Shown here: positions 34,640 to 42,886 of the stretch, piece after piece
How the letters are laid out: each line of letters begins with the position of its first letter
Numbering within the stretch: the stretch's first letter is position 1
Origin: Treponema sp.
GTDB taxonomy: Bacteria; Spirochaetota; Spirochaetia; Treponematales; Treponemataceae
Assembly: GCA_018385415.1 (NCBI GenBank)
Contig: JAHAZA010000038.1
Location: 1 to 58,526 of the forward strand
Direction of reading: 5' to 3'
Length of the DNA stretch: 58,526 bases
The notes under the pieces: model-generated
Seen by the model: the letters and a program-made list of their open reading frames with translations, nothing else
Databases searched by the model: none
What the model was told of the DNA's origin: nothing
Position numbers and translations under genes: made by a program

Positions 34640-35896
34640 TCAATTCTTTATTACCTGAATCCGAAGAACTTTTCGTACTGTAGATTTTAAAACCTCGACA
34701 GTAAAGTTTTCAAAATCAAACTTCTTTCCATTCACGGGAATTTCACCTAAAAGTTCAATAACCCAGCCACTGACTGTGTTCGCATCGTAATCTTCAGCTT
34801 TTTCTGGATCAATTCCTAAAACTTCAAAAGCGTTACCAAGAGGTGCATTTCCGTCAAAAATATAATGGCTGTCAGATATTTTTCTGTGAAGAGTAATTTT
34901 TTCATCGTGCTCATCGTAGATTTCACCAACAAGTTCTTCGATAATATCTTCAATTGTTACGATACCCGAAGTCCCTCCATATTCATCCATAACGATTGCA
35001 AGCTGGCTTCGCTTATTCTGTAGGTTTTTTAAAAGCTTTGAAATCTTTGTATGTTCAGTTGTAAAATGAACTTCCTGAACGATGTCAGATAGAGAACCAT
35101 TTTTTTCTGTGTAAAGGCGATAGAAATCTTTTATGTGAATAATACCGGTAATGGAATCGATTGATTCTTTGTATACAGGAAGTCGGGAATGTCCGGAAGT
35201 CTGGAATGCTTTAAGAATTTCATCCAGGTTCTGATGAATTTCAACAGCTGTCATATTAACACGAGGTGTGAAAATATCACCAACTTCAAGGTCATCAAAC
35301 TCAATTACGGATTTAATTAACTTTGTTTCGTTTTCCTTTAAAGTTCCGTCTTCTTCAGCTTCTTCAACAAAAGTCATGATTTCATCTTCTGTAATTACTT
35401 CATCTTTTTTTATTCCGAATATTTTTCCTACAAGCCATTGCCAGCCTGAAAGCAGAAGATTAAAAGGATAGAGAATATAGTAGAAGCAGATAATAAAAGG
35501 GTAGAAAACCATTGCAATTTTTTCAGGATAAGTTTTTGCGATGTACTTTGGTGTTATTTCTCCAAAGATTAATACTGCAACGGTTACAACTGCCGTTGAA
35601 ATTACAGCTGAATCAATTGCTGGATTAATAAGCAGTTTTGCAAAAAGAATTGTTGCAATTGCTGAGGCTGAAAGATTTACAATATTGTTTCCAAGAAGAA
35701 TTGTGCTTAATAAATTGTCGAAACGATTTTCGGCAAGATCTAAAACTTTTCCTGCACGCTTGTTCCCATTTGTGAAAAGCGTTCTAAGTTTGATTTTTGA
35801 AGCACAGGAATATGCTGTTTCTGTAGCAGAAAAGAAACCTGAAAGAATAATCAGGATGATAAGAGAAATTAATAAACTGACGGACCCGGCAGGCAT
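34640..35896 (-). CDS. CNNM/CBS-domain membrane protein (HlyC/CorC family)
   Basis: This 418-residue protein has an N-terminal CNNM transmembrane domain (about 5-185; FSATETAYSCASKIKLRTLF and GEITPKYIAKTYPEKIA), two CBS domains (about 205-330; FTPRVNMTAVEIHQNLDEIL and MDEYGGTSGIVTIEDIIEEL) and a C-terminal CorC_HlyC domain. Related proteins were called hemolysins but several are now linked to magnesium export or homeostasis. On the coding strand AGGA precedes the ATG by about 9 nt. The TIEDIIEELVGEI motif is fully conserved. The transported ion is not shown by the sequence. Confidence 0.9.
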   Translation of the reverse strand: MPAGSVSLLISLIILIILSGFFSATETAYSCASKIKLRTLFTNGNKRAGKVLDLAENRFDNLLSTILLGNNIVNLSASAIATILFAKLLINPAIDSAVISTAVVTVAVLIFGEITPKYIAKTYPEKIAMVFYPFIICFYYILYPFNLLLSGWQWLVGKIFGIKKDEVITEDEIMTFVEEAEEDGTLKENETKLIKSVIEFDDLEVGDIFTPRVNMTAVEIHQNLDEILKAFQTSGHSRLPVYKESIDSITGIIHIKDFYRLYTEKNGSLSDIVQEVHFTTEHTKISKLLKNLQNKRSQLAIVMDEYGGTSGIVTIEDIIEELVGEIYDEHDEKITLHRKISDSHYIFDGNAPLGNAFEVLGIDPEKAEDYDANTVSGWVIELLGEIPVNGKKFDFENFTVEVLKSTVRKVLRIQVIKN

Positions 35897-35942
35897 AGTG
35901 TCTAAATCCTAAAAGTAAAGTAAGAGAAAAAAAAATTCTCTT

Positions 35943-35967
35943 TAAGTCATAACTTAATAATGACTTA
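35943..35967. repeat. Interrupted palindrome in the intergenic region before yicC
   Basis: TAAGTCAT (35943-35950) and ATGACTTA (35960-35967) form 8-bp arms around 9 nt. It lies between divergent genes and could be an operator or a hairpin. A smaller AAGAGAA/TTCTCTT pair lies just upstream (35922-35943 region). Confidence 0.45.
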
Positions 35968-35994
35968 CAAAAAATATATCATATCTAACTATTC

Positions 35995-36023
35995 TTGTCA
36001 TTATTTTCTATAAGAAGTAGAAT
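35995..36023 (+). promoter_or_regulatory. Promoter of yicC-cmk
   Basis: TTGTCA (35995-36000), a 17-bp spacer and TAGAAT (36018-36023) lie 28 nt upstream of the yicC ATG, which has GGAG as SD. Confidence 0.65.
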
Positions 36024-36051
36024 GGAATAAATAACAAAACTGGAGCTTTCT

Positions 36052-36918
36052 ATGACATCAATGACCGGCTATTCTTACGTTGAAACAAGCACTGAAACCT
36101 CAACTGTCAGCGTAGAAATCAAATCTGTTAATTCCCGCTTTCTTGACCTTACCATCAATCTTCCACCATATTTAAACCAGCTGGAATCTTCATTCCGTGC
36201 AATTATTTCAGAAAAAGTTGTCCGTGGAAAAATAGATGTCTACATCCGTGTAAAAGAAAATGAATCGGACATTGAAATTGCAGCCGACACAAATGCAGCA
36301 AAAGCTTATCTTGATGCGATTAAAAAAATTGCAGATGCAACAGGCTATTCATCGGATATTCCCTTAAGCCTTATTATAAGTCAGCCTGGGGTTTTGAATA
36401 CAAATCAAAATTATGATGTTGAAAAATATGGCCAGATGATAAGTCCTGTGTTAAAAGAAGCACTTGATAAATTCTGTGCAGACAGAAAACGTGAAGGGGA
36501 AAATCTTAAAAAAGATCTTCTTTCTAAACTTTCAAAGCTTGAGGAATGTGCAGCTTTCTTTAAGGAATGGCAGCCAAAAATGGAATCAAACTTTAAAGAA
36601 CAGATTACAGCAAAGTTTAAGGAACTTCTTGCAGACCAGATTGATGAAAACCGTATCATGACAGAAACTGCTGCAATGCTTGTAAAATATACAATCAACG
36701 AAGAAATCGTAAGACTTCACAGTCACTTAGCTGCAATGAAAACAGAAATAGAAAATAATCCTGCTCCTGGTAAAAAGCTTGACTTTTTGTGCCAGGAAGC
36801 AAATCGTGAGATAAACACGATCGGAAGCAAAAATCAATTTGCAGAAGTAGGTGCAATGGTAATTGCTTCCAAAGATTCTCTGGAGAATATACGCGAACAG
36901 GCAAAGAACGTGGAATAA
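36052..36918 (+). CDS. yicC: YicC-family endoribonuclease
   Basis: This 288-residue protein has the YicC N-terminal signature MTSMTGYSYVETS followed by EIKSVNSRFLDLTINLP, and the C-terminal DUF1732 region with GKKLDFLCQEANREINTIGS. YicC/YloC proteins are recently recognised endoribonucleases involved in small-RNA turnover. The start has GGAG 6 nt upstream. It is followed by cmk 55 nt downstream and probably co-transcribed with it. Elsewhere yicC is often next to gmk, so a nucleoside-monophosphate kinase neighbour fits. Confidence 0.9.
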   Translation: MTSMTGYSYVETSTETSTVSVEIKSVNSRFLDLTINLPPYLNQLESSFRAIISEKVVRGKIDVYIRVKENESDIEIAADTNAAKAYLDAIKKIADATGYSSDIPLSLIISQPGVLNTNQNYDVEKYGQMISPVLKEALDKFCADRKREGENLKKDLLSKLSKLEECAAFFKEWQPKMESNFKEQITAKFKELLADQIDENRIMTETAAMLVKYTINEEIVRLHSHLAAMKTEIENNPAPGKKLDFLCQEANREINTIGSKNQFAEVGAMVIASKDSLENIREQAKNVE

Positions 36919-36973
36919 ATCCTGCGATAATTAAAATTCCTCTAAAATTAAATCATAACCTAAGGAGATAAAT

Positions 36974-37534
36974 ATGGCATTTAGAATCAAAGACGGAAAA
37001 GAACTCCGCATCGCAATTTCAGGAAAATCCGGCTGCGGAAATACAACAGTAAGCACACTGCTTTCAGAAAAACTTGGGATCAAATTGATCAATTACACAT
37101 TCCGCACATTAGCACAGGAACGAGGAATGACACTGGCACAGGTAATTGAAAACGCCAAAACAGATGACAGCTACGATAAATATACAGACACCCATCAAGT
37201 AGAGCTTGCCCGTGCTGAATCCTGTGTCCTGGGAAGCCGTCTTGCCATATGGATGCTTAAAGAAGCCGATATCAAGGTTTACCTTAAACTTGATGAAGAC
37301 ACCCGTGCAAAAAGAATCTTAAACCGTGAAGGCGGTGACCTTGAAGAAATCAAAAAGTTTACCAAGATGCGAGACAGCGAAGATACAAGACGCTACAAGG
37401 AACTTTACAACATCGATAACGAAAATTATGACTTTGTAGATATCGAAATTGATACAGGTGTAAACAATCCGGAACAGGTTGCTTCAATAATTTTGAACAA
37501 GCTCAAAGAAATGAATCTTGTTGAAGAAGTATAG
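36974..37534 (+). CDS. cmk: Cytidylate kinase-like protein
   Basis: This 186-residue P-loop kinase has AISGKSGCGNTTVSTLLSEK as the nucleotide-binding loop and a short lid region (RAKRILNREGGDLEEI). It belongs to the short archaeal-type cytidylate kinase group (AAA/CMP kinase-like) rather than the 225-residue E. coli form. It should phosphorylate CMP or dCMP. The loop reads G-K-S-G-C-G-N-T-T instead of GxxGxGKS/T: the P-loop lysine position is N, an oddity that should be checked against homologues. AAGGAG lies 8 nt before the ATG. Confidence 0.78.
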   Translation: MAFRIKDGKELRIAISGKSGCGNTTVSTLLSEKLGIKLINYTFRTLAQERGMTLAQVIENAKTDDSYDKYTDTHQVELARAESCVLGSRLAIWMLKEADIKVYLKLDEDTRAKRILNREGGDLEEIKKFTKMRDSEDTRRYKELYNIDNENYDFVDIEIDTGVNNPEQVASIILNKLKEMNLVEEV

Positions 37535-37588
37535 AAATATAAGATTAAAGAAACTTTAGTAATAAAAGTATAGAAAAGTTCACCAAGC

Positions 37589-37762
37589 GGGGTCAGGGTG
37601 TAAGCCCCAAAGCCAGTCCAGAGTGCAACTCTGGTCGAGCAAGGAAAAGGGGAGGTTTAAGGAGGGGAGAAACCCACGCTTCGAAAGTAGCGGGTTTCTC
37701 CCCTCCTTAATAGGCCGTTAAGGGCGCCCAGCCCTTAGTCCAACGGTCGACAGACCGGACTA
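37589..37762. other. G+C-rich, heavily structured non-coding segment
   Basis: Between convergent cmk and leuD lies a segment far richer in G and C than its neighbours. It has GGGG/CCCC (37589-37592 with 37605-37608), CCAGAGT-GCA-ACTCTGG (37618-37634), and a perfect 19-bp stem (37657-37675 with 37692-37710) around 16 nt. A further stem pairs GGCCGTT with AACGGTC (37713-37719 with 37742-37748, one G-U), with inner AAGGGC/GCCCTT. The bulged AGTCC (37737-37741) can pair with GGACT (37757-37761), forming a pseudoknot and reaching the leuD stop codon. No T-run follows the long stem, so it is not a plain terminator. It could be a structured RNA, a mobile repeat or an attC-like site. Confidence 0.7.
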
Positions 37763-38293
37763 GTATTTTGCATCAGCATAGCCAACCCAGCCTTCGTTTT
37801 CGATGAGGGCTTTTTCAAAACCATCAAGTCTGAACTGGTAGCTAACTGAAAGGCTTCCTGCGATAAGTTTAACTTTTGCTGTGCCGTCGTCATTGATTAC
37901 GATTTTACATTCTGTATCTTTGTCAGCAAATTTAGCGAACATATCTTCGATAGATTTTTTGTCCATTTCAATTGCCAGCATTCCACAGTTGTACATATTC
38001 TGTCGGAAAATACGAGCGAAATTTGTTGCAACTACTACATAGATTCCGTTTACTTCGAGAGCCCAAGGAGCGTGTTCACGAGATGAACCACAACCAAAGT
38101 TTTCTCTAGTGATGATAACTTTCTTTCCCAAAATGTCAGTTTTTGGATTGAAGCCGTCAAGTTTAAGATCTTCAAGCAAATATGGCTGTAATGCCTGCTT
38201 TGTATTTTCTGTCAAATATTTAGCAGGGATGATTTCGTCTGTGTTGATATCAGAACGATCCAAGAAAAGTACATTTCCACCAAACTGTTTCAT
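37760..38293 (-). CDS. leuD: 3-isopropylmalate dehydratase small subunit
   Basis: LeuD and LeuC together isomerise 2-isopropylmalate to 3-isopropylmalate in leucine synthesis. The 177-residue swivel-domain subunit has LFLDRSDINTDEIIPAKYL and ENFGCGSSREHAPWAL, the conserved substrate-binding region. It is translated 11 nt after leuC on the same transcript. The stop codon sits at the edge of the structured G+C-rich segment. The homoaconitase/LeuCD2 group is closest in length; a homoaconitate role is less likely without lysine-pathway genes. Confidence 0.92.
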   Translation of the reverse strand: MKQFGGNVLFLDRSDINTDEIIPAKYLTENTKQALQPYLLEDLKLDGFNPKTDILGKKVIITRENFGCGSSREHAPWALEVNGIYVVVATNFARIFRQNMYNCGMLAIEMDKKSIEDMFAKFADKDTECKIVINDDGTAKVKLIAGSLSVSYQFRLDGFEKALIENEGWVGYADAKY

Positions 38294-38304
38294 ATATTCA
38301 CTCC

Positions 38305-39588
38305 TTATTTGTAGAGAGGTGAGTTAGTAATTGTTCCTGCAATAGCTGTTGCTGCTGCAGATGCTGGGCTCATAAGGTGAACCATTCCGCCTTTACCCAT
38401 TCTACCATTAAAGTTACGGTTTGTTGTAGAGGCACATACTTCACCTTCTGCAAGTACACCGTTTGACATACCGAGACAAGCACCACAAGTTGGATTTGTT
38501 ACACAGAAACCTGCATCCATGAAGATGTCAATGATTCCTTCCTGCAAAGCCATTTTATAGATTTTTGGCGTAGCAGGGGAAACGATTCCGCGAACACCTG
38601 GTGCAATATGTTTACCTTTAAGAACTTCTGCTGCAATACGGAGGTCTGAAATACGACCGTTTGTACAGCTTCCGATATAAATCTGGTTAACTTTAGTTCC
38701 AGCAAGCTCTCTGATTGGTTTAACCTGATCTGGTTTATAATTGATTGTAGCAAGTGGTTCAAGATCTGAAAGGTCGTATGTGTATACTTTTTCGTATTCA
38801 GCATCGTCATCAGAACGCCACTGTTTGTAAGCTTCGATTGCTGCTTCTTTAGTTTTGTATTCGTCCTGAATGAATTCCCAAAGGTATTCAACTGTTTTTT
38901 CGTCTGGGAAACAGATTCCACTTGTTGCCCCTGCTTCAACTGCCATGTTACAGATTGTCATTCTTTCTTCCATTCCGAAGTTGTCAACAACTGGACCTGT
39001 AAATTCAACTACACAGTTTGTTGCACCGTTTACACCTATTTTAGAAATGAGGTAAAGGATAACATCTTTTGCATAAACACCACTTTTAAGTTTTCCGTTC
39101 AAAACGAATTTGATTGATTTTGGTTCTTTGAATGAACAAACACCTTTCAAAATTCCTACTTCAAGGTCAGTTGTTCCAACACCTGCAGCAAATGCACCGA
39201 AAGCACCATGTGTACAAGTGTGGCTGTCTCCCATGATTACTGTAAAGCCAGGGCGAACATATCCTTTTTCAGGGAAGATTGCATGGCATACACCATTTGC
39301 ACCGATATCAAAAAAGTCCTTAATCTGATTTCTGCAAGCCCATTCACGAAGGATTTTTTCCTGTGTTGCAGTCTTGCTGTCTTTAGCTGGTGTTACATGG
39401 TCGATTACAGCCTTAATTTTTGTAGGATCAAAAACGCGGTCTTTATTGCGTTCAACAAGGTCTGTAATTGCGATTGGAGTAGTGATTTCGTGACAGAATA
39501 CGCGGTCAAGCTTGAGAACGTATGTATCTGCAAATGGTTTTTCTACTAAGTGTGATTCAAAAATCTTCTGAGCGATAGTTTTTCCCAT
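38305..39588 (-). CDS. leuC: 3-isopropylmalate dehydratase large subunit
   Basis: LeuC carries the [4Fe-4S] cluster of isopropylmalate isomerase. The 427-residue protein has the cluster cysteines in IYIGSCTNGRISDL and TCGACLGMSNGVL, with VIMGDSHTCTHGAFGAFAAG and the C-terminal STTNRNFNGRMG. The length fits the archaeal-type LeuC2 subfamily. AAGGAG lies about 8 nt before the ATG on the coding strand. A perfect TTGACA promoter precedes it. No leucine leader peptide or T-box was seen in the roughly 35-nt leader. Confidence 0.94.
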   Translation of the reverse strand: MGKTIAQKIFESHLVEKPFADTYVLKLDRVFCHEITTPIAITDLVERNKDRVFDPTKIKAVIDHVTPAKDSKTATQEKILREWACRNQIKDFFDIGANGVCHAIFPEKGYVRPGFTVIMGDSHTCTHGAFGAFAAGVGTTDLEVGILKGVCSFKEPKSIKFVLNGKLKSGVYAKDVILYLISKIGVNGATNCVVEFTGPVVDNFGMEERMTICNMAVEAGATSGICFPDEKTVEYLWEFIQDEYKTKEAAIEAYKQWRSDDDAEYEKVYTYDLSDLEPLATINYKPDQVKPIRELAGTKVNQIYIGSCTNGRISDLRIAAEVLKGKHIAPGVRGIVSPATPKIYKMALQEGIIDIFMDAGFCVTNPTCGACLGMSNGVLAEGEVCASTTNRNFNGRMGKGGMVHLMSPASAAATAIAGTITNSPLYK

Positions 39589-39622
39589 AGGAATATCTCC
39601 TTCGTATATTTAATATAGATTA

Positions 39623-39651
39623 AAATTATTAAATATAATTAAAAATGTCAA
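39623..39651 (-). promoter_or_regulatory. Promoter of leuCD
   Basis: On the minus strand TTGACA (39646-39651), a 17-bp spacer and TAATTT (39623-39628) lie about 35 nt upstream of leuC. The -35 is perfect and the -10 is moderate. Confidence 0.6.
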
Positions 39652-39735
39652 TAGTAAAATTCCTTTACATTATGGTAAATAAATCATTGCAATAAAAATT
39701 ACAAAAATTCAAAGGGGAATTTTAATTAGACAAAA

Positions 39736-39779
39736 AATATGCACTAATGCTCATATTGTTTAGAACACCAGTGCATATT
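39736..39779 (-). terminator. Terminator of the HMA-like gene
   Basis: AATATGCACT (39736-39745) pairs with AGTGCATATT (39770-39779). Read on the minus strand it follows the HMA-like gene and is followed by a T-run. Confidence 0.75.
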
Positions 39780-39799
39780 ATTGTAAATAATGATGAAAA

Positions 39800-40009
39800 T
39801 TAGCCTAAAACAGAAGCTCCGTTTGCCTCAATTGCTGAATTTATTGCAGCTTCAATACCTGCAACTCCTTCATCAAAATCAACAAGAACCTGAGCTTTCA
39901 ATGCATTTGCACTGCAACTTGTTACTCCTGCGATTGCACTTACTGCTGCTCCCACCTTATTAGCTGAATCATCGTCAAACATTCCAGCAACATATATCTT
40001 TTTCTGCAT
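39800..40009 (-). CDS. HMA-like small protein lacking the CxxC metal site
   Basis: This 69-residue protein follows the beta-alpha-beta-beta-alpha-beta pattern of heavy-metal-associated (CopZ/MerP-type) domains: KIYVAGM, SANKVGAAVSAIAGVTSC, AQVLVDFDEG, AGIEAAINSAIEANGASVLG. Where CopZ has GMxCxxC, this protein has GMFDDDSA, so both metal-binding cysteines are gone. One cysteine remains at about residue 32. GGAG precedes the ATG on the coding strand, and a good promoter lies upstream. It is monocistronic. A fold match is inferred from pattern; function is unknown and copper binding by the usual site is unlikely. Confidence 0.75.
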   Translation of the reverse strand: MQKKIYVAGMFDDDSANKVGAAVSAIAGVTSCSANALKAQVLVDFDEGVAGIEAAINSAIEANGASVLG

Positions 40010-40033
40010 TGATTAAGACTCCTATATATAAAT

Positions 40034-40062
40034 ATTATAGAATGTAAATTCGTATTACGCAA
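40034..40062 (-). promoter_or_regulatory. Promoter of the HMA-like gene
   Basis: On the minus strand TTGCGT (40057-40062), a 17-bp spacer and a consensus TATAAT (40034-40039) lie 24 nt upstream of the start. Confidence 0.7.
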
Positions 40063-40124
40063 GTAACTTTTTGCAGAAACGTAAAATTTCTCAAAAATAT
40101 CTAGTGAATTTTTTTATATTTTAA

Positions 40125-40156
40125 GTGAATTTTATTCTATATTGAATAAAATTCAC
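40125..40156. terminator. Hairpin at the end of rlmN
   Basis: A 13-bp perfect stem (40125-40137 with 40144-40156) encloses TATATT. It follows rlmN on the minus strand. It is A+T-rich and lacks an immediate T-run, so termination strength is uncertain. Confidence 0.55.
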
Positions 40157-40176
40157 AATTTTCCATTAAATTTGCA

Positions 40177-41199
40177 TTATTTTTCAGTTGTAGTTTTTCC
40201 CAATTGGCCACAGGCACCTTTTATTGTTCGTCCTCTTCGGGTTCGTAAGGTAACATTAAGGCCTGCATTTTCCAGAGCAGTGACGAAGTTTTTACATTCC
40301 TTTGAATCTGGTTCTTCGAAAGGTAATGTATCGATTGGATTCCATGGAATAAGATTAATGTTTACATCTATTCCTTTTGCAAAGTCAATCATGCGCTTTG
40401 CACTTTCAGGGCTGGTATTCTGACCGTGAAGCAGGGCAGCCTCAAGGGTTACTCGACGCCCTGTTTTATTTGCATAATAAGCAATTGCTTTTCTCAGTTC
40501 TGGCAATGGATTTCCTTTTTGAACAGGCATAATTCGTTCCCTGAGCTCAGGATCAGCTGTGGTTAAGGAAACGGCAAGGCGGATTGCAGGACCGTTATCT
40601 GCCAGATCGTAAATTTTTTCAATAATTCCGCATGTACTTAATGTAATACGGCGGGTAGAAAGATTTCTTCCTTCATCTGATGAGAGAATGGCGATTGCTT
40701 TTCTGATGCTCTCAAGGTTCATCAAAGGTTCGCCCATACCCATAAATACAATGTTATCTAAAGTGCCAGCTTCTTCTTCAAGGTACATGAACTGTTCAAT
40801 GATTTCACCGGCAGTAAGATTTCTTGCAAGACCTAATGTACCAGTCTGGCAGAAAGCACACTTCATGGCACAACCTGCCTGACAAGATACGCAGGCGGTT
40901 TTTCGATTATTTTTATCAGTAAGCAGAACTGTTTCTATAAAAAGACCATCCTGCAATTTAATCTGTAATTTGATAGTACCGTCTGGATCTTTAAGAACTT
41001 GATTTACAGAGGAACTTCTTATTATAGCTTTTTCAGAAAGGCTGTCACGAAGTTCTTTACTCAGATTTGTCATATCAGAAAAATCTTTTACATGAGAATA
41101 AATCCATTTAAAAATCTGCTTTCCGCGGAAACTCTGAGGAATTGATAACTGTTCAACGATATCAGAAGGGGTAAGTCCAGTTAGAGGAATCTTGTTCAT
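40177..41199 (-). CDS. rlmN: Dual-specificity 23S rRNA/tRNA adenine-C2 methyltransferase RlmN
   Basis: RlmN is a radical-SAM enzyme that methylates C2 of A2503 in 23S rRNA and A37 in some tRNAs. The 340-residue protein has the cluster motif CAMKCAFCQTG (CxxxCxxC) and FMGMGEPLMN. The C-terminal catalytic cysteine lies in RGRTIKGACGQL; the other catalytic cysteine is in the STCGIIEKI region. No SD is visible: on the coding strand TATATT lies exactly 7 nt before the ATG, consistent with a leaderless message. The upstream TPR gene ends 28 nt away on the same strand. Confidence 0.94.
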   Translation of the reverse strand: MNKIPLTGLTPSDIVEQLSIPQSFRGKQIFKWIYSHVKDFSDMTNLSKELRDSLSEKAIIRSSSVNQVLKDPDGTIKLQIKLQDGLFIETVLLTDKNNRKTACVSCQAGCAMKCAFCQTGTLGLARNLTAGEIIEQFMYLEEEAGTLDNIVFMGMGEPLMNLESIRKAIAILSSDEGRNLSTRRITLSTCGIIEKIYDLADNGPAIRLAVSLTTADPELRERIMPVQKGNPLPELRKAIAYYANKTGRRVTLEAALLHGQNTSPESAKRMIDFAKGIDVNINLIPWNPIDTLPFEEPDSKECKNFVTALENAGLNVTLRTRRGRTIKGACGQLGKTTTEK

Positions 41200-41206
41200 A
41201 GGAAAT

Positions 41207-41212
41207 AATATA
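41207..41212 (-). promoter_or_regulatory. -10 box 7 nt before rlmN
   Basis: On the minus strand TATATT lies at 41207-41212, leaving 7 nt to the ATG and no SD. The -35 (TTTCAT) is weak. Read-through from the TPR gene is the alternative. Confidence 0.4.
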
Positions 41213-41227
41213 CTGAAATATTCAATC

Positions 41228-42400
41228 TTATGAAAGAGATTTATTGTTTCTGAGCTTATCTAGTGCTTCATTGATTGCCTGACTTCTGATTCCTTGTTTC
41301 TGGAAGCTTTCCAGTGTTTCGATAGCTTTGGAACGCTGATTCATTTTGAGATAACTGTCAGCAAGGTCAATGTAGAGTCGATAATTTTTAGGATCGTTTC
41401 TGATTAATGCTCCAAGGCGTTCAACACTTTCTTCATAGCGTCCTTCACCTTTACAGATTAATGCAAGTCCCAAGGCTGCATAAATATCAAAGTCAATATT
41501 CATTGCTTTGTTGTAATATTCAGTAGCTGTTTTATAGTCACCTGTATTTCTGTAAGCATCACCGGCACGTGTTAAAATTACTTTGTTTTTTGGGTCGATT
41601 TCAAGGATTTTATTCCAGTATTCAACAGAACGATACTGCTGGTTCATACCACGGTAACAGTCTGCAAGACCGAAAAGGGCATAGAAATTTTTAGGATCTG
41701 ATTCCAAGGCTCTTTCAAAGTAATATACGCCTTTATCAAATGTCTTAAGCTTTCTATGACAGTTTCCAATAGAAGTTAATACACGGATATCAACACAAGA
41801 GTCATTTATTTCAAGCATTTTTGTCCAATAATACAGGGCATCGCGATATTCCTTGAAGTCATAGTGAAGGTGACCAAGACCAATTAAAGCATATGGGTTG
41901 TTGTTTTCCATATCAAGAACTTTCAGATAAAGCTGCTTTGATTTCTTGAAGTCACGGATTTTTCTGTACGCATCTGCAACTCGTGTAAGAACTGTAATAT
42001 TTCTGTCATCGTGAACAAGATACTGTTCCCAAATTGTAATTGCTTTGTGATACTGGTTAAGAGCCTTGTAGCAGTCTGCCAAACCAAAAAGAGCATAGTT
42101 ATTACCAGGATGGAATGAAAGACATTTTGAATAGTAGTCAATAGCATCATGATAATGATTCAATTTTCGTTCTGAATCACCAAGTCCTACAAGAGCATAA
42201 TTGTTGTTATTTTCGATATCGAGGATTTTTGTAAATTCATCTTTAGCTTCTTTTATTTTATTTTCTTTAAGAAGCTGATAACCTTTTTTGGAAAGAGCAG
42301 AAATTTCATCTGACTGTTCGTTTTCAAGATCTTTAGATGGATCAAAAATATCCATTTCTGGGTTTTGAAGCACTTCGTTTTCTTTATTTTGAACTGACAT
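41228..42400 (-). CDS. Tetratricopeptide-repeat protein
   Basis: This 390-residue protein consists almost wholly of 9-10 TPR units (for example ALVGLGDSERKLNHYHDAID and ALFGLADCYKALNQYHKAIT) at about residues 30-385. There is no signal peptide, so it is probably cytoplasmic and serves as a protein-interaction scaffold. AGGAG precedes the ATG on the coding strand. It follows an uncharacterised 112-residue gene by 53 nt. T. pallidum has a TPR protein of this kind near pta (TP0095, as I recall); here the two are far apart. The partner is unknown. Confidence 0.85.
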   Translation of the reverse strand: MSVQNKENEVLQNPEMDIFDPSKDLENEQSDEISALSKKGYQLLKENKIKEAKDEFTKILDIENNNNYALVGLGDSERKLNHYHDAIDYYSKCLSFHPGNNYALFGLADCYKALNQYHKAITIWEQYLVHDDRNITVLTRVADAYRKIRDFKKSKQLYLKVLDMENNNPYALIGLGHLHYDFKEYRDALYYWTKMLEINDSCVDIRVLTSIGNCHRKLKTFDKGVYYFERALESDPKNFYALFGLADCYRGMNQQYRSVEYWNKILEIDPKNKVILTRAGDAYRNTGDYKTATEYYNKAMNIDFDIYAALGLALICKGEGRYEESVERLGALIRNDPKNYRLYIDLADSYLKMNQRSKAIETLESFQKQGIRSQAINEALDKLRNNKSLS

Positions 42401-42453
42401 ATTTTTACATCTCCTCGTTGCAGTACTAGGTAGTAATTACTGAATATTTTGTA

Positions 42454-42792
42454 TTAGTCCTGTAAAATCATGGACACTGTTTTTGCAATTTTATCGTAAA
42501 TCGGTTCAGTCTTTCTTGTATTATGGGCAAGAAGATAAAGTTTTAAGGCTTTCAGTTCCTGCTTTTGTTCTACATATTTGTCGGCAACACGAATTAATCC
42601 ATCAGAATAGCCAGTTGTAATAAATATTCTACGGGCCCCTTCAATATTGCCTTCATTAAAGAGAACATTTCCTTTACGATTAAGAATAACTTTCTGTTCA
42701 GAAGTGAGGGTTTTGACCGGTTGGTCTGTTACTTTTATAAAGCCTTCGGGAATCTGCTTTTCCACCAGAAGAGATTCGACTTCTTTATTCAT
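42454..42792 (-). CDS. Conserved treponemal hypothetical protein
   Basis: This 112-residue protein is predicted to be all-helical and charged, without signal peptide or membrane segment. The second half (EGARRIFITTGYSDGLIRVA and ELKALKLYLLAH) resembles a degenerate TPR or helical-repeat pair, consistent with the TPR gene that follows. AGG lies 8 nt before the ATG on the coding strand. I recognise no family with a known function. T. pallidum TP0096 may be its orthologue, from memory of gene order only. Confidence 0.7.
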   Translation of the reverse strand: MNKEVESLLVEKQIPEGFIKVTDQPVKTLTSEQKVILNRKGNVLFNEGNIEGARRIFITTGYSDGLIRVADKYVEQKQELKALKLYLLAHNTRKTEPIYDKIAKTVSMILQD

Positions 42793-42817
42793 AAATTTAT
42801 CCTTTTTACCTCATTTT

Positions 42818-42845
42818 AATGTACCATAGAAATCGAATAAGTCAA
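42818..42845 (-). promoter_or_regulatory. Candidate promoter of the hypothetical-TPR gene pair
   Basis: On the minus strand TTGACT (42840-42845), a 16-bp spacer and TACATT (42818-42823) lie about 25 nt upstream of the hypothetical gene. Confidence 0.5.
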
Positions 42846-42886
42846 GTTTTATTTCAATAATACTGATAACAAATAATTTGAAATAT

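Noticed and set aside
37657..37710. Simple intrinsic terminator between cmk and leuD
   Set aside because: The 19-bp stem has no T-run on either side and is only one part of a larger structured segment.
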